Shown here one piece after another: positions 56,611 through 64,000 of a stretch of DNA of 64,000 nucleotides; within the stretch, counting starts at the first letter, position 1; every line of letters starts with the position of its first letter. The position numbers and the translations under genes are program-made. Source of the stretch: Bradyrhizobium sp. LTSP849. Its GTDB lineage: Bacteria; Pseudomonadota; Alphaproteobacteria; Rhizobiales; Xanthobacteraceae. The notes below the pieces were generated by a model. That model ran no database searches. It saw only the letters and a program-made list of their open reading frames with translations, and was not told where the DNA came from. The stretch covers positions 1 to 64,000 of the forward strand of contig NZ_JYMR01000031.1 of the NCBI RefSeq assembly GCF_000938255.1. The letters run 5' to 3'.

Positions 56611-56642
56611 TGTCCACAGCCCATCCACAGGCCTATCCACGG
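56611..56642. repeat. three DnaA-box-like 9-mers at 11-12 bp spacing
   Basis: TGTCCACAG (56611), CATCCACAG (56622) and TATCCACGG (56634) resemble the DnaA box TTATCCACA with two to three changes. Further relatives (CTGTCCACGG, CTTATCCCG, TTTTCCACC) occur at 56505-56550 in the same 170-bp gap. Confidence 0.4.
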
Positions 56643-58243
56643 CTTGCGAACAGACCGCGGTGATCCCGCAAAATCGCGTGCGCCGCGTTGTGGCCGGGGG
56701 CGCCGGTGACGCCGCCGCCGGGGTGAGCGCCGGAGCCGCAATGGTAGAGGCCCTTCAAGGGGCCGCGGTAGTCGGCATGGCCGAGCATCGGTCGCGCCGA
56801 GAACAGCTGGTTCAGCGTCAAGGCGCCGTGGAAGATGTCGCCGCCGAGCAGGCCGAATTGTCGTTCGAGATCGAGCGGCGAGAGGATCTGGCGCCCGAGC
56901 ACGCTTGTCCCAAAGCCCGGCGCGTAGCTGTCCACCGTCGCGATCATGAGATCGGCGACCTCGTCGCGGTGGTCGTCCCAGGATTTTCCGTCGGGCAGTT
57001 CGGGCGCGACGTGCTGGCAGAACAGGCTCGCGACGTGTTGTCCCGCTGGCGCCAGCGTGTCGTCGAGCGTCGAGGGGATCAGCATCTCGACGATCGGCTG
57101 CCGGCTCCAGCCCTGCGCCCGCGCGTCGAGATACGCACGGTCCATATAGCCGAGGCTCGGCGCCAGGATGATACCGGAGGAGAGGTGATCGCCATCGCCG
57201 GGCAACGCCGTGAAGGAGGGCAGGCGGTCCAGCGCCACGTTCATGCGGAAGGTGCCGGAGCCGTTCTTCCAGTGGCGGATGCGCGCGAGGAAATCGGACG
57301 GCAGGGCGTCGGCTGCGATCAGCCGCGTATAGAGCAGCTTTGGATTGACGTTGGCCGCGACATATTTTGCGCGAATGGTTGAGCCGTTCTCCAGCACCAC
57401 GCCGACGGCGCGGTCGCGCTCGACGACCACCTCGCGCACGCCGGCATCGGTCTCGATCGTAACACCGCGGTCGCGCGCAGCGCGCGCCATCGCCTGCGTG
57501 ATCGCACCCATGCCGCCGATGGCGTGGCCCCAGACGCCCTTCTTGCCGTTCACCTCGCCGAAGGCGTGGTGCAGCATCACATAGGCCGAACCGGCCGCGT
57601 AGGGGCTGGCATAATTGCCGACGATCGCATCGAAGCCGAACAGCGCCTTGACGAGATCGTTCTCGAACCGGTCGTCCAGCATCTCGCCGGCCGAACGGGT
57701 GAAGAGATCGAGCAGGCTGCGGCTTTGCTCCAGCGTCAGCCCGCGCAGGATGTTGGCCGTGGTCAGCGCGTTCACGGCTTCGCGGAGTGCGCCAACGCCA
57801 AAACTCCCGAGCAGGTTCGGTGGCGCACGCAGCACGAACTGCCGCAGCACGTCCGCAATGTCTTCGAGCTCGCGCGAAAAGCCGTCGAGTGCGTCTGCGT
57901 CATGTGTGCTGAGTCGCGCGACGGAGGCCTTCGTCCGGCCCTCGCCGGTGAGGAGATAGCTGCCGTCGGGTGCGGGTAGAAAATTCTGCGCGCGCCGCTC
58001 GACGATTCGCAGGCCCTGTTCGGCGAGCCCGAGGTCGCGGCTCACCTGCGGATTGAGCAGGCTCACGGTGTAGGCCGCGACCGAATTCTTGAAGCCCGGA
58101 TGAAACTCCTCCGTGACCGCCGCCCCGCCGACTACCTTGCGGCGCTCGACCACATGCACGCGCAAGCCCGCTGCCGCCAGATAGGCCGCGCAGGTGAGGC
58201 CGTTATGGCCAGCGCCGATGATGACGACGTCGGTTTCGGTCAT
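56633..58243 (-). CDS. FAD-dependent oxidoreductase, phytoene-desaturase/PYROXD2-like
   Basis: 536 residues from the ATG at 58243, where the dinucleotide-binding fold starts (TDVVIIGAGHNGLTCAAYLA); starts at 58270 or further upstream cannot be excluded. FAD-binding GxGxxG and the trailing RVHVVERRKVVGGAAVTEEF are intact. The middle contains GGMGAITQAMARAARDRGV, the C-terminus LYHCGSGAHPGGGVTGAPGH as in carotenoid desaturase-type oxidoreductases. No carotenoid genes are near, and the sequence is closer to the PYROXD2 group of unknown substrate than to CrtI. Confidence 0.85.
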   Translation of the reverse strand: MTETDVVIIGAGHNGLTCAAYLAAAGLRVHVVERRKVVGGAAVTEEFHPGFKNSVAAYTVSLLNPQVSRDLGLAEQGLRIVERRAQNFLPAPDGSYLLTGEGRTKASVARLSTHDADALDGFSRELEDIADVLRQFVLRAPPNLLGSFGVGALREAVNALTTANILRGLTLEQSRSLLDLFTRSAGEMLDDRFENDLVKALFGFDAIVGNYASPYAAGSAYVMLHHAFGEVNGKKGVWGHAIGGMGAITQAMARAARDRGVTIETDAGVREVVVERDRAVGVVLENGSTIRAKYVAANVNPKLLYTRLIAADALPSDFLARIRHWKNGSGTFRMNVALDRLPSFTALPGDGDHLSSGIILAPSLGYMDRAYLDARAQGWSRQPIVEMLIPSTLDDTLAPAGQHVASLFCQHVAPELPDGKSWDDHRDEVADLMIATVDSYAPGFGTSVLGRQILSPLDLERQFGLLGGDIFHGALTLNQLFSARPMLGHADYRGPLKGLYHCGSGAHPGGGVTGAPGHNAAHAILRDHRGLFASRG

Positions 58244-58422
58244 GAGGGTTTCTGAATGTTCCATGCTCATTCCGGATGGTCCGAAGGACCCGACCTGGAA
58301 TGACATTTCTATATCAGGCATTTCGCGCGGCAACATCACGAGACCATTTATTGCCCGTTCAGGCGGCTTGTGCTCCATTGCGCGCGCCCGGCGCCCGCCG
58401 GGGATTGTCTGCCGGAGCTCCC

Positions 58423-60705
58423 ATGGATTCGATCGTGCAACCCGCCGCCACGGAGCAGCCGTCCTCGTCACGCAACCGGCTGCTGCTGACGGTCTATACG
58501 GCCGCGATCTTCGTCAGTGCGCTGCTGCTGTTCTCGGTGCAGCCGCTGTTCACGAAAATGGTGCTGCCGCGGCTCGGCGGCTCGCCGGCGGTGTGGTCGG
58601 TGGCGATGGTGTTCTTCCAGTCGCTGCTGCTGGCCGGTTACGCCTATGCGCATCTGCTGATGCAGATCAAGAGCCGCGTCGTTCCCATCGTGGTCCATCT
58701 CGCGTTGCTGATCGTCGCCTTCGTCACGCTGCCGCTCGGCATTGCCACCGCCTATGGCGAGCCACCGGCGTCCGGCTACGCGTTCTGGCTGCTCGGCCTG
58801 TTCGTGATGTCGATCGGGCTGCCGTTCTTCGCGCTGGCGGCCAACAATCCGCTGCTGCAAGCCTGGTTCGTCCGCACCGGTCATCCCGATGGGCGCGATC
58901 CGTATTTTCTTTATGCCTCGTCGAACATCGGCAGCTTCCTCGCGCTGTTGTCCTATCCGTTCCTGCTGGAGCCGATCTTCACGCTGCACACGCAGAACCG
59001 GCTCTGGACCGGGGGCTATGGCCTTTTGATCCTTTTGATCGCGGCCTGCGGCGTGCTGCTGTTGCGTTCGCCGAAGCTGGCGGTGGTTGACGCGCAAACC
59101 GAGCAAGCGAATGCGCCGGCGCCGGGTGTGGTGACGCGGCTGCGCTGGATCTTCCTCGCTGCCGTGCCGTCCGGCCTCCTCATCGCCGTGACCGCGCACA
59201 TCTCGACCGACGTCGCGGCGGCGCCGCTTTTGTGGGTGCTGCCGCTGTCGCTGTATTTGCTCACCTGGGTGGTGGTGTTCCAGTCGCGGCCGCTGTTGCC
59301 GCACAAATGGATGCTGATGCTCCAGCCGGTCGCGATCGCGGGCGTCATTTTCCTGCTCGCCTTCGGCGGCGAGCAGAATCTGCTGCTGACGCTCGGCGGG
59401 CACCAATTGTGCTTCTTCGTCATCGCCATGGCCTGCCATGGCGAACTCGCGCGGACCCGGCCGCCCTCAAAATATCTCACCGGCTTCTATGTCGCGCTGT
59501 CCTTCGGCGGCATGATCGGCGGCCTGTTTGCTGGCCTCGTCGCGCCCTTCACCTTCTCCTGGATCGCCGAATATCCGATCCTGGTCGCGTTGGCCGCGCT
59601 GTGCCGGCCCTCAGTGAACGAGCGTTTTGCCGGCATAGTCAAATGGTACTGGTTGGCGCTTGCCGCGCTCGCGGTGGCGCTGGTCGTGCCGTCCTACACG
59701 ACGGGCGATCTCTCGGCCTGGTTCGAGGATCATCGCGTCTGGGTCGCCGGCGCCGTCGGCGTACTCGCGGCACTTCTTGCGATCGCGGTCAACGCAGGCC
59801 GCTGGAAGATCTTTGCCACCGTCGCGCTCGCGCTCGCATTGATCCGGATCTATCCGGCGGACGAGGGCCGCGTCACCACCGTGCGCAGCTTCTTTGGCGT
59901 GCACAAGATCGTGGTGACGCCGGGCGGCTATTTCCACGTGCTGATGCACGGCACCACCATTCACGGCGCCGAGCGCTTCCGCAACAATGACGGCACGCCG
60001 GTCACCGGCCGGCCCGAGCCGATCACCTACTATCACAAGGATGGCGGCATCGGTCAGGCCATCACCGCGATCCGCGAGCGCAAGGGCGCGCCGCTGAAGG
60101 TCGCTGCCATCGGCGTCGGATCGGGCACGCTCGCCTGCGCCGCCGAGCCCGGCGAAGACTGGAAATTCTTCGAGATCGACCAGTCCATGGTCGATGCCGC
60201 GCGCGACCCGAAGAATTTCCGTTATATCTCGAGCTGCCTGCCGGATTTGAAGCCGGTGATTGGCGATGCGCGCCTCACCTTCGCCAAGGAGCCCGACGGG
60301 GTCTACGACCTCATTATCGTCGACGCCTATTCGTCGGATGCGATTCCGATTCATCTCGCCACCGAAGAGGCGATGAAGATCTACAAGGACAAGCTCGCCC
60401 CGCATGGTGCCGTGGTGATGCATGTCTCCAACCGTCATCTCGATCTCGAGCCCGTCGTGGTCGGGATTGCCGATGCTAATGATCTCAAGAGCTGGGTCTA
60501 TGACGAGGATTCGGGCCGTGACGCCGACTACATCTTCGCCACCGATGTCGTCATCTCCGCGCGTGAGGAGGCCGATGTCGGCAAGCTCGCTTCCTCCAAG
60601 CAGTGGGAGGAGACCGACGCGGACGAGAAGGTGCGGGTCTGGACCGACGACTATTCCAACATTCTCGGTGCGCTGTATCGGCGTTTGCGGTACGGGGAGC
60701 AGTAA
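58423..60705 (+). CDS. fused multi-helix membrane protein and spermidine-synthase-like domain
   Basis: 760 residues from the ATG at 58423; upstream in-frame codons overlap the divergent gene's promoter. Residues ~20-490 contain many hydrophobic helices (TVYTAAIFVSALLLFSVQPL, KMVLPRLGGSPAVWSVAMVF). Residues ~520-750 are a Rossmann methyltransferase-like fold of the spermidine-synthase type: VAAIGVGSGTLACAAEPGED, FFEIDQSMVDAAR, DLIIVDAYSSDAIPIHL. Such fused proteins are widespread, but whether they make polyamines is doubtful. Its stop lies 3 bp from the convergent gene's stop. Confidence 0.82.
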   Translation: MDSIVQPAATEQPSSSRNRLLLTVYTAAIFVSALLLFSVQPLFTKMVLPRLGGSPAVWSVAMVFFQSLLLAGYAYAHLLMQIKSRVVPIVVHLALLIVAFVTLPLGIATAYGEPPASGYAFWLLGLFVMSIGLPFFALAANNPLLQAWFVRTGHPDGRDPYFLYASSNIGSFLALLSYPFLLEPIFTLHTQNRLWTGGYGLLILLIAACGVLLLRSPKLAVVDAQTEQANAPAPGVVTRLRWIFLAAVPSGLLIAVTAHISTDVAAAPLLWVLPLSLYLLTWVVVFQSRPLLPHKWMLMLQPVAIAGVIFLLAFGGEQNLLLTLGGHQLCFFVIAMACHGELARTRPPSKYLTGFYVALSFGGMIGGLFAGLVAPFTFSWIAEYPILVALAALCRPSVNERFAGIVKWYWLALAALAVALVVPSYTTGDLSAWFEDHRVWVAGAVGVLAALLAIAVNAGRWKIFATVALALALIRIYPADEGRVTTVRSFFGVHKIVVTPGGYFHVLMHGTTIHGAERFRNNDGTPVTGRPEPITYYHKDGGIGQAITAIRERKGAPLKVAAIGVGSGTLACAAEPGEDWKFFEIDQSMVDAARDPKNFRYISSCLPDLKPVIGDARLTFAKEPDGVYDLIIVDAYSSDAIPIHLATEEAMKIYKDKLAPHGAVVMHVSNRHLDLEPVVVGIADANDLKSWVYDEDSGRDADYIFATDVVISAREEADVGKLASSKQWEETDADEKVRVWTDDYSNILGALYRRLRYGEQ

Positions 60706-60708
60706 CTC

Positions 60709-61692
60709 TTACGGCTCCACCGGCGTTCCCGCCGGCAGCGCAATCCCCTTCTCACCCGCGACCTGTCGCAACAGGTCCGGGCGGTCCGAGATGATGCCGT
60801 CGACGCCGGTCTCGATCATGCGCGCAATGTCTTCGGGCTTGTTGACCGTCCAGACCACGACGCGCAATCCGAGCGCGAGGGCTTCAGTGACGAGCGCCAC
60901 GGTCACATCGCCGAAATAGGGCGACCAAACCGCGCCTCCTGCGGCCTTGATCGTTCGCGGCAGTGAGCCGCCGTGATCGGCCGGACTGAAACCCGCCGTC
61001 CAGTTGGTGGCTTTGTCGAGGACGATGGTCGGTGCCGAGCCGCGCTGGAGCGTCAGATACACGGTCGGAATCTTCGGGGCTTGCTGCTGGACAAGTAGCA
61101 GCGTCCGCCAGTCGAAGGACTGGATCATGACGCGGTCGGAGAATTTCTCGACCTCGATCACCCCGAGCAGCTTCGCGACGAAGGCCTCGGGATCAAGAGA
61201 TTCGTCCGGATGGTCGGGATCGATCTTGGTCTCGATATTGAAACGCACGCTTCTGTTGCCGGACTTGCGCACCAGCGCGAACACCTCGCGCAAGGTGGGA
61301 ATGTGCGTCCCCGCCACGGCGCGCTGGTCGGGGAATTGTTTTGCATAGGCACTGTCCGGCCGAAGCTGGCCGACGTCGTAGCTCCTGACGTCGGCGAACC
61401 GTAGTTTCACGAATGGCGTGCCGGGCGCGGCGACATAAGCGCCGGCCGCATCCCGTGCGAGATCGGGATTGAGCCCGCGCTCATGCGAGACGACCACCTC
61501 ACCGTCCGCGGTCACGCCGACATCGAGCTCCAGCGTGTCCACGCCCATCGACAGTGCGTTGGCGAAGGCCGGCAGGGTGTTTTCCGGCATCAGCGCCCGC
61601 CCGCCGCGATGCGCCTCGAGATCGAATCCCATAGCTCGTCCCGCCATCAGAACTGAGAGCACGGTCAAAATTGTCGCAGCACGTGATGGCAT
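60709..61692 (-). CDS. exported glycerophosphodiester phosphodiesterase
   Basis: 327 residues with a signal peptide (ATILTVLSVLMAGRAMG). GDPD family: catalytic His in EAHRGGRALMPENTLPAF, metal ligands in TLELDVGVTADGEVVVSHER, then IETKIDPDHP, VMIQSFDWRTLLL and a C-terminal VVWTVNKPEDIARMIETGVD GIISDRPD ending typical of GlpQ/UgpQ. It hydrolyses glycerophosphodiesters to glycerol-3-phosphate and an alcohol in the periplasm. Confidence 0.92.
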   Translation of the reverse strand: MPSRAATILTVLSVLMAGRAMGFDLEAHRGGRALMPENTLPAFANALSMGVDTLELDVGVTADGEVVVSHERGLNPDLARDAAGAYVAAPGTPFVKLRFADVRSYDVGQLRPDSAYAKQFPDQRAVAGTHIPTLREVFALVRKSGNRSVRFNIETKIDPDHPDESLDPEAFVAKLLGVIEVEKFSDRVMIQSFDWRTLLLVQQQAPKIPTVYLTLQRGSAPTIVLDKATNWTAGFSPADHGGSLPRTIKAAGGAVWSPYFGDVTVALVTEALALGLRVVVWTVNKPEDIARMIETGVDGIISDRPDLLRQVAGEKGIALPAGTPVEP

Positions 61693-61741
61693 GGCGGCTC
61701 GGAGGGCAAGCGAAAAGGGCGGTATTTGAACGCATCTTGGC

Positions 61742-62809
61742 GTGTCCGACGTATTCTACAGGCTTTTGCGCCTGTTGAAACCTTGGGCGGCGGCTTGGGT
61801 TGCGCTCGCCCGGCGGTTATGTACTCATAGCCGCCTTGGAATCTCACCCGTGCACCAGAAACGCGATCACCGCATCATTCGCAGCCGGCATTTTCACAAG
61901 ATGCAGCGGCGGCATTTTGTCATATTCGACGTGCTGCCCTTCGTCGGCACGCTGGTTGCGCTGGGCCTGTTACTCTGTCACCCGATCGGCGTAACCGAGC
62001 TCGGCCTGTTCTTCGGCTTCTGGCTGATCACTGGCCTTGGTTTGACCGTCGGCTATCATCGCCTGTTCACCCATCGCGCTTTTGCCACCTCGTCCGCGAT
62101 GAGCGCGATCCTGATCATCATGGGATCGATGGCCGGCCGCGGCCCGATGCTGTCCTGGGCGGCAATGCATCGGCGCCACCACGAGCTGTCGGATCACGAC
62201 GGCGATCTGCATTCGCCGCGTCTGCATGGCGATGGCGCGTTCGGTCGCCTGCGCGGCTTCCTGCATGCGCACCTGACCTGGATGATCGAGCACGATTACC
62301 CCAACGTCGCGCATTACGTGCCGGATTTGATGGCGGACCGCAGGCTGGTCGCGGTCAACAGCTACTATTATACTTGGGTCGCGCTCGGCCTGTTGCTGCC
62401 GGCCGCGATCGGCGGCCTCGCCACGATGAGCCTGTGGGGTGTGCTGGGGGGCCTGCTCTGGGGCGGCGTGGTCCGCATGTTCGTGGTCGAGCAGACCATG
62501 TCCGCCATCAACTCGATCATGCATACGTTTGGCGCGCAACCCTTTGTCACGCGTGATGACAACAGCAGGAATCTCGGCGTGATGGCCTGGCTCGCCTGGG
62601 GCGAGGGCTGGCACAACAACCATCACGCCTTCCCGTATTCGGCCGCCTTCGGCCTGCGCTGGTTCGAGTTCGATCCCGGCTTCATCTTCATCCGCGCGCT
62701 GGAGGCGCTTGGGCTTGCCTGGGACGTCAAGGTGCCGAGCGAGGAGAAGATCGCGCGGCGCATGTCACCGCAGCCGGGCGACGCCGCGCCCGACCTCGAA
62801 ACGGGCTGA
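61742..62809 (+). CDS. acyl-CoA/fatty-acid desaturase (membrane di-iron)
   Basis: Up to 355 residues. The start is uncertain: GTG at 61742 gives a non-conserved ~50-residue N-terminus, and GTG at 61851 or ATG at 61901 are alternatives. Three histidine boxes of the delta-9-type desaturases are intact: GYHRLFTHRAF, MHRRHHELSDHDGD and GEGWHNNHHAFPYS; several membrane helices lie between them. It inserts a cis double bond into acyl chains, adjusting membrane fluidity. Divergent from the GDPD gene. Confidence 0.88.
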   Translation: MSDVFYRLLRLLKPWAAAWVALARRLCTHSRLGISPVHQKRDHRIIRSRHFHKMQRRHFVIFDVLPFVGTLVALGLLLCHPIGVTELGLFFGFWLITGLGLTVGYHRLFTHRAFATSSAMSAILIIMGSMAGRGPMLSWAAMHRRHHELSDHDGDLHSPRLHGDGAFGRLRGFLHAHLTWMIEHDYPNVAHYVPDLMADRRLVAVNSYYYTWVALGLLLPAAIGGLATMSLWGVLGGLLWGGVVRMFVVEQTMSAINSIMHTFGAQPFVTRDDNSRNLGVMAWLAWGEGWHNNHHAFPYSAAFGLRWFEFDPGFIFIRALEALGLAWDVKVPSEEKIARRMSPQPGDAAPDLETG

Positions 62810-62844
62810 GCATCATCGACCGGCGCAAGTGCCGGTGATGATGC
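62810..62844 (+). terminator. hairpin after the desaturase gene
   Basis: GCATCATCGACCGGC and GCCGGTGATGATGC pair with one bulge around GCAAGT, directly after the TGA. Only GGCTTT follows, so termination may be partial and the next gene may still be reached. Confidence 0.5.
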
Positions 62845-62856
62845 GGCTTTGAACCG

Positions 62857-64000
62857 ATGCTGTTCAACGACTACCCCTTTCTCCTGGTCTTCCTGCCGGC
62901 GGCGCTGCTGATCTACCGCCTGGTCGATCCATATCCACATTTGCGCATTGGCGTGCAGGTCGCGCTGTCGCTCGCCTTCTACGCCTGGGGCAGCCCCTCC
63001 TTCATCCTGCTGCTGATCGCGTCGATCGCGGTCAACTGGCTTGCCTCGGTCGCCTATGGCCGGGTGAAGTGGAAGGCGGTGCTGACACTCGTGATCGTGC
63101 TCGATATCGGCGTGCTGGCGCTGTTCAAATACGCGAACTTTGTGCTGGCCAACCTCGCCCTCTTGCTCGGCACGACGCTGCCGCCGCTCGACATCGGGCT
63201 GCCGCTCGGCATCTCCTTCTTCACCTTTCACCACATCATGTATCTGGTCGACCTGAAGCGCGGCAAGGCGCCGCTCTATGCGCTCGACCGCTACGCGCTC
63301 TACATCGCCTTCTTCCCGCAGGCGATCGCCGGCCCTCTGGCGCGCTGGTCGGAGGTGATGCACCAGTTCGGCAGGCAGGTCTACGTGCCGGGCTGGCAGC
63401 GCCAGTTCTGCATCGCGACCTGCTTCATCGCGATCGGCCTGTTCGAGAAGGTCGTGATCGCCGACAACATCGCGCATCTGCTCGATCCTATCTACACGCA
63501 GGCCGCGAGCGGGCCGCTCGCGAGCGGCGATGCCTGGCTCGCTTTCTGCTTCTCCTTCCAGATCCTGTTCGACTTCTCCGGCTATTCCGACATCGCGATC
63601 GGGCTTGGCCTGCTGTTCGGCGTGCAGCTCCCCTACAATTTCAATGCGCCGCTGCGCTCGACCAATATCCAGGATTTCTGGCAGCGCTGGCACATCACGC
63701 TGATGCTGTTTTTGCGCGACTATGTGTTCTATCCGCTGGTCAATCTGCGCCTCCTGCCGCGGCGCTGGCTGCCGGTGCAATTCTTTGGCGCAATGCTGAT
63801 CACCATGGCGCTGTGCGGATTGTGGCATGGCGCGAGCTGGGCCTTCGTGCTGTGGGGCGTGCTGCACGGCCTCGCGCTGGTCGCCTGCGCGTTGTGGCGC
63901 CGCTACGGGCCGGATTTTCCATCGTGGCTCGGCTGGGCGCTGACGGTGCTGTTTGTGCTCGCGACCGGCGTGATTTTTCGCGCCGGATCGATTGAAGCCG
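62857..64000 (+). CDS. MBOAT-family O-acyltransferase (AlgI-like), 3' end beyond window
   Basis: The frame starts at ATG 62857 and is still open at position 64000 (381 codons seen). Multiple membrane helices. Family hallmarks: FYAWGSPSFILLLIASIAVN, LALFKYANFVLANLALLL, LPLGISFFTFHHIMYLVDLK, YIAFFPQAIAGPLARWSE, FDFSGYSDIAIGLGLLFG, FWQRWHITLMLFLRDYVFYP and the active-site His in CGLWHGASWAFVLWGVLHG. AlgI-type MBOATs O-acetylate exopolysaccharides such as alginate or cellulose, usually with a periplasmic SGNH partner, which would lie beyond the window. Confidence 0.9.
   Translation, partial: MLFNDYPFLLVFLPAALLIYRLVDPYPHLRIGVQVALSLAFYAWGSPSFILLLIASIAVNWLASVAYGRVKWKAVLTLVIVLDIGVLALFKYANFVLANLALLLGTTLPPLDIGLPLGISFFTFHHIMYLVDLKRGKAPLYALDRYALYIAFFPQAIAGPLARWSEVMHQFGRQVYVPGWQRQFCIATCFIAIGLFEKVVIADNIAHLLDPIYTQAASGPLASGDAWLAFCFSFQILFDFSGYSDIAIGLGLLFGVQLPYNFNAPLRSTNIQDFWQRWHITLMLFLRDYVFYPLVNLRLLPRRWLPVQFFGAMLITMALCGLWHGASWAFVLWGVLHGLALVACALWRRYGPDFPSWLGWALTVLFVLATGVIFRAGSIEA

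Noticed and set aside
56611-56642. Replication origin
   Set aside because: DnaA-like boxes are imperfect, no AT-rich unwinding stretch or origin-linked genes (hemE, dnaA, parAB) are in the window.

Overview
The window is one contiguous piece of a high-GC alphaproteobacterial chromosome. Gene order, codon use, the long alphaproteobacterial FtsZ, the Flp pilin, and the several families of short palindromic repeats between genes all point to Bradyrhizobium or a very close relative (Nitrobacteraceae). This assignment is an inference from sequence features; no database was searched.

Layout. 1-4.4 kb: the tail of an IS5-type transposase, then a secreted-protein neighbourhood (FecR-domain protein, two divergently transcribed DUF2147 paralogues with a CRP-like palindrome midway between their start codons, a small Cys-containing secreted protein, and a 27-residue membrane peptide). 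4.6-10.3 kb: an extensin-domain lipoprotein, a histidine phosphatase ending in a repeat, and a TetR regulator divergent from an EmrAB-type efflux pair, with a perfect 23-bp palindrome between them. 10.6-16.1 kb: ABC exporter, MATE exporter, O-antigen-ligase-like protein and TauE/SafE permease. 16.4-23.7 kb: a MocR-type regulator divergent from a DUF983 protein, an alpha/beta hydrolase, RNase P RNA (rnpB), a DGPF/YciI protein overlapping an ECF42-type sigma factor, a D-cysteine desulfhydrase-like enzyme and an AmpD-like amidase.

24.1-50.8 kb is the division and cell-wall (dcw) cluster, all on the + strand: rsmH-ftsL-ftsI-murE-murF-mraY-murD-ftsW-murG-(membrane zinc-ribbon protein)-murC-murB-ddl-ftsQ-ftsA-ftsZ, then a terminator, lpxC, bamD, recN and ligA. 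It makes the cytoplasmic peptidoglycan precursors, flips and polymerises them at the septum, and couples this to outer-membrane assembly (LpxC, BamD). No mraZ is present in front of rsmH. Three junctions (murD/ftsW, ftsW/murG, murC/murB) carry palindromic repeats, and a fourth (before murC) carries a partial copy.

51.0-64.0 kb is mixed: a Bcr/CflA-type exporter, an M24 aminopeptidase P, a 57-residue basic protein behind a sigma-54-like promoter, prmA, a lone Flp pilin with a probable TTG start, a small gene bounded by perfect 16-bp inverted repeats, a phytoene-desaturase-like oxidoreductase, a membrane-fused spermidine-synthase-like protein, a glycerophosphodiester phosphodiesterase, a fatty-acid desaturase and an MBOAT acyltransferase cut by the window edge.

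Most of the window is ordinary core genome. The least explained items are the inverted-repeat-bounded mini-gene (56232-56464), the sigma-54-like promoter and 57-residue protein (54478-54779), the divergent DUF2147 pair with its central operator (2002-3772), the 27-residue membrane peptide (4307-4390) and the zinc-ribbon membrane protein inside the dcw cluster (35564-36106).
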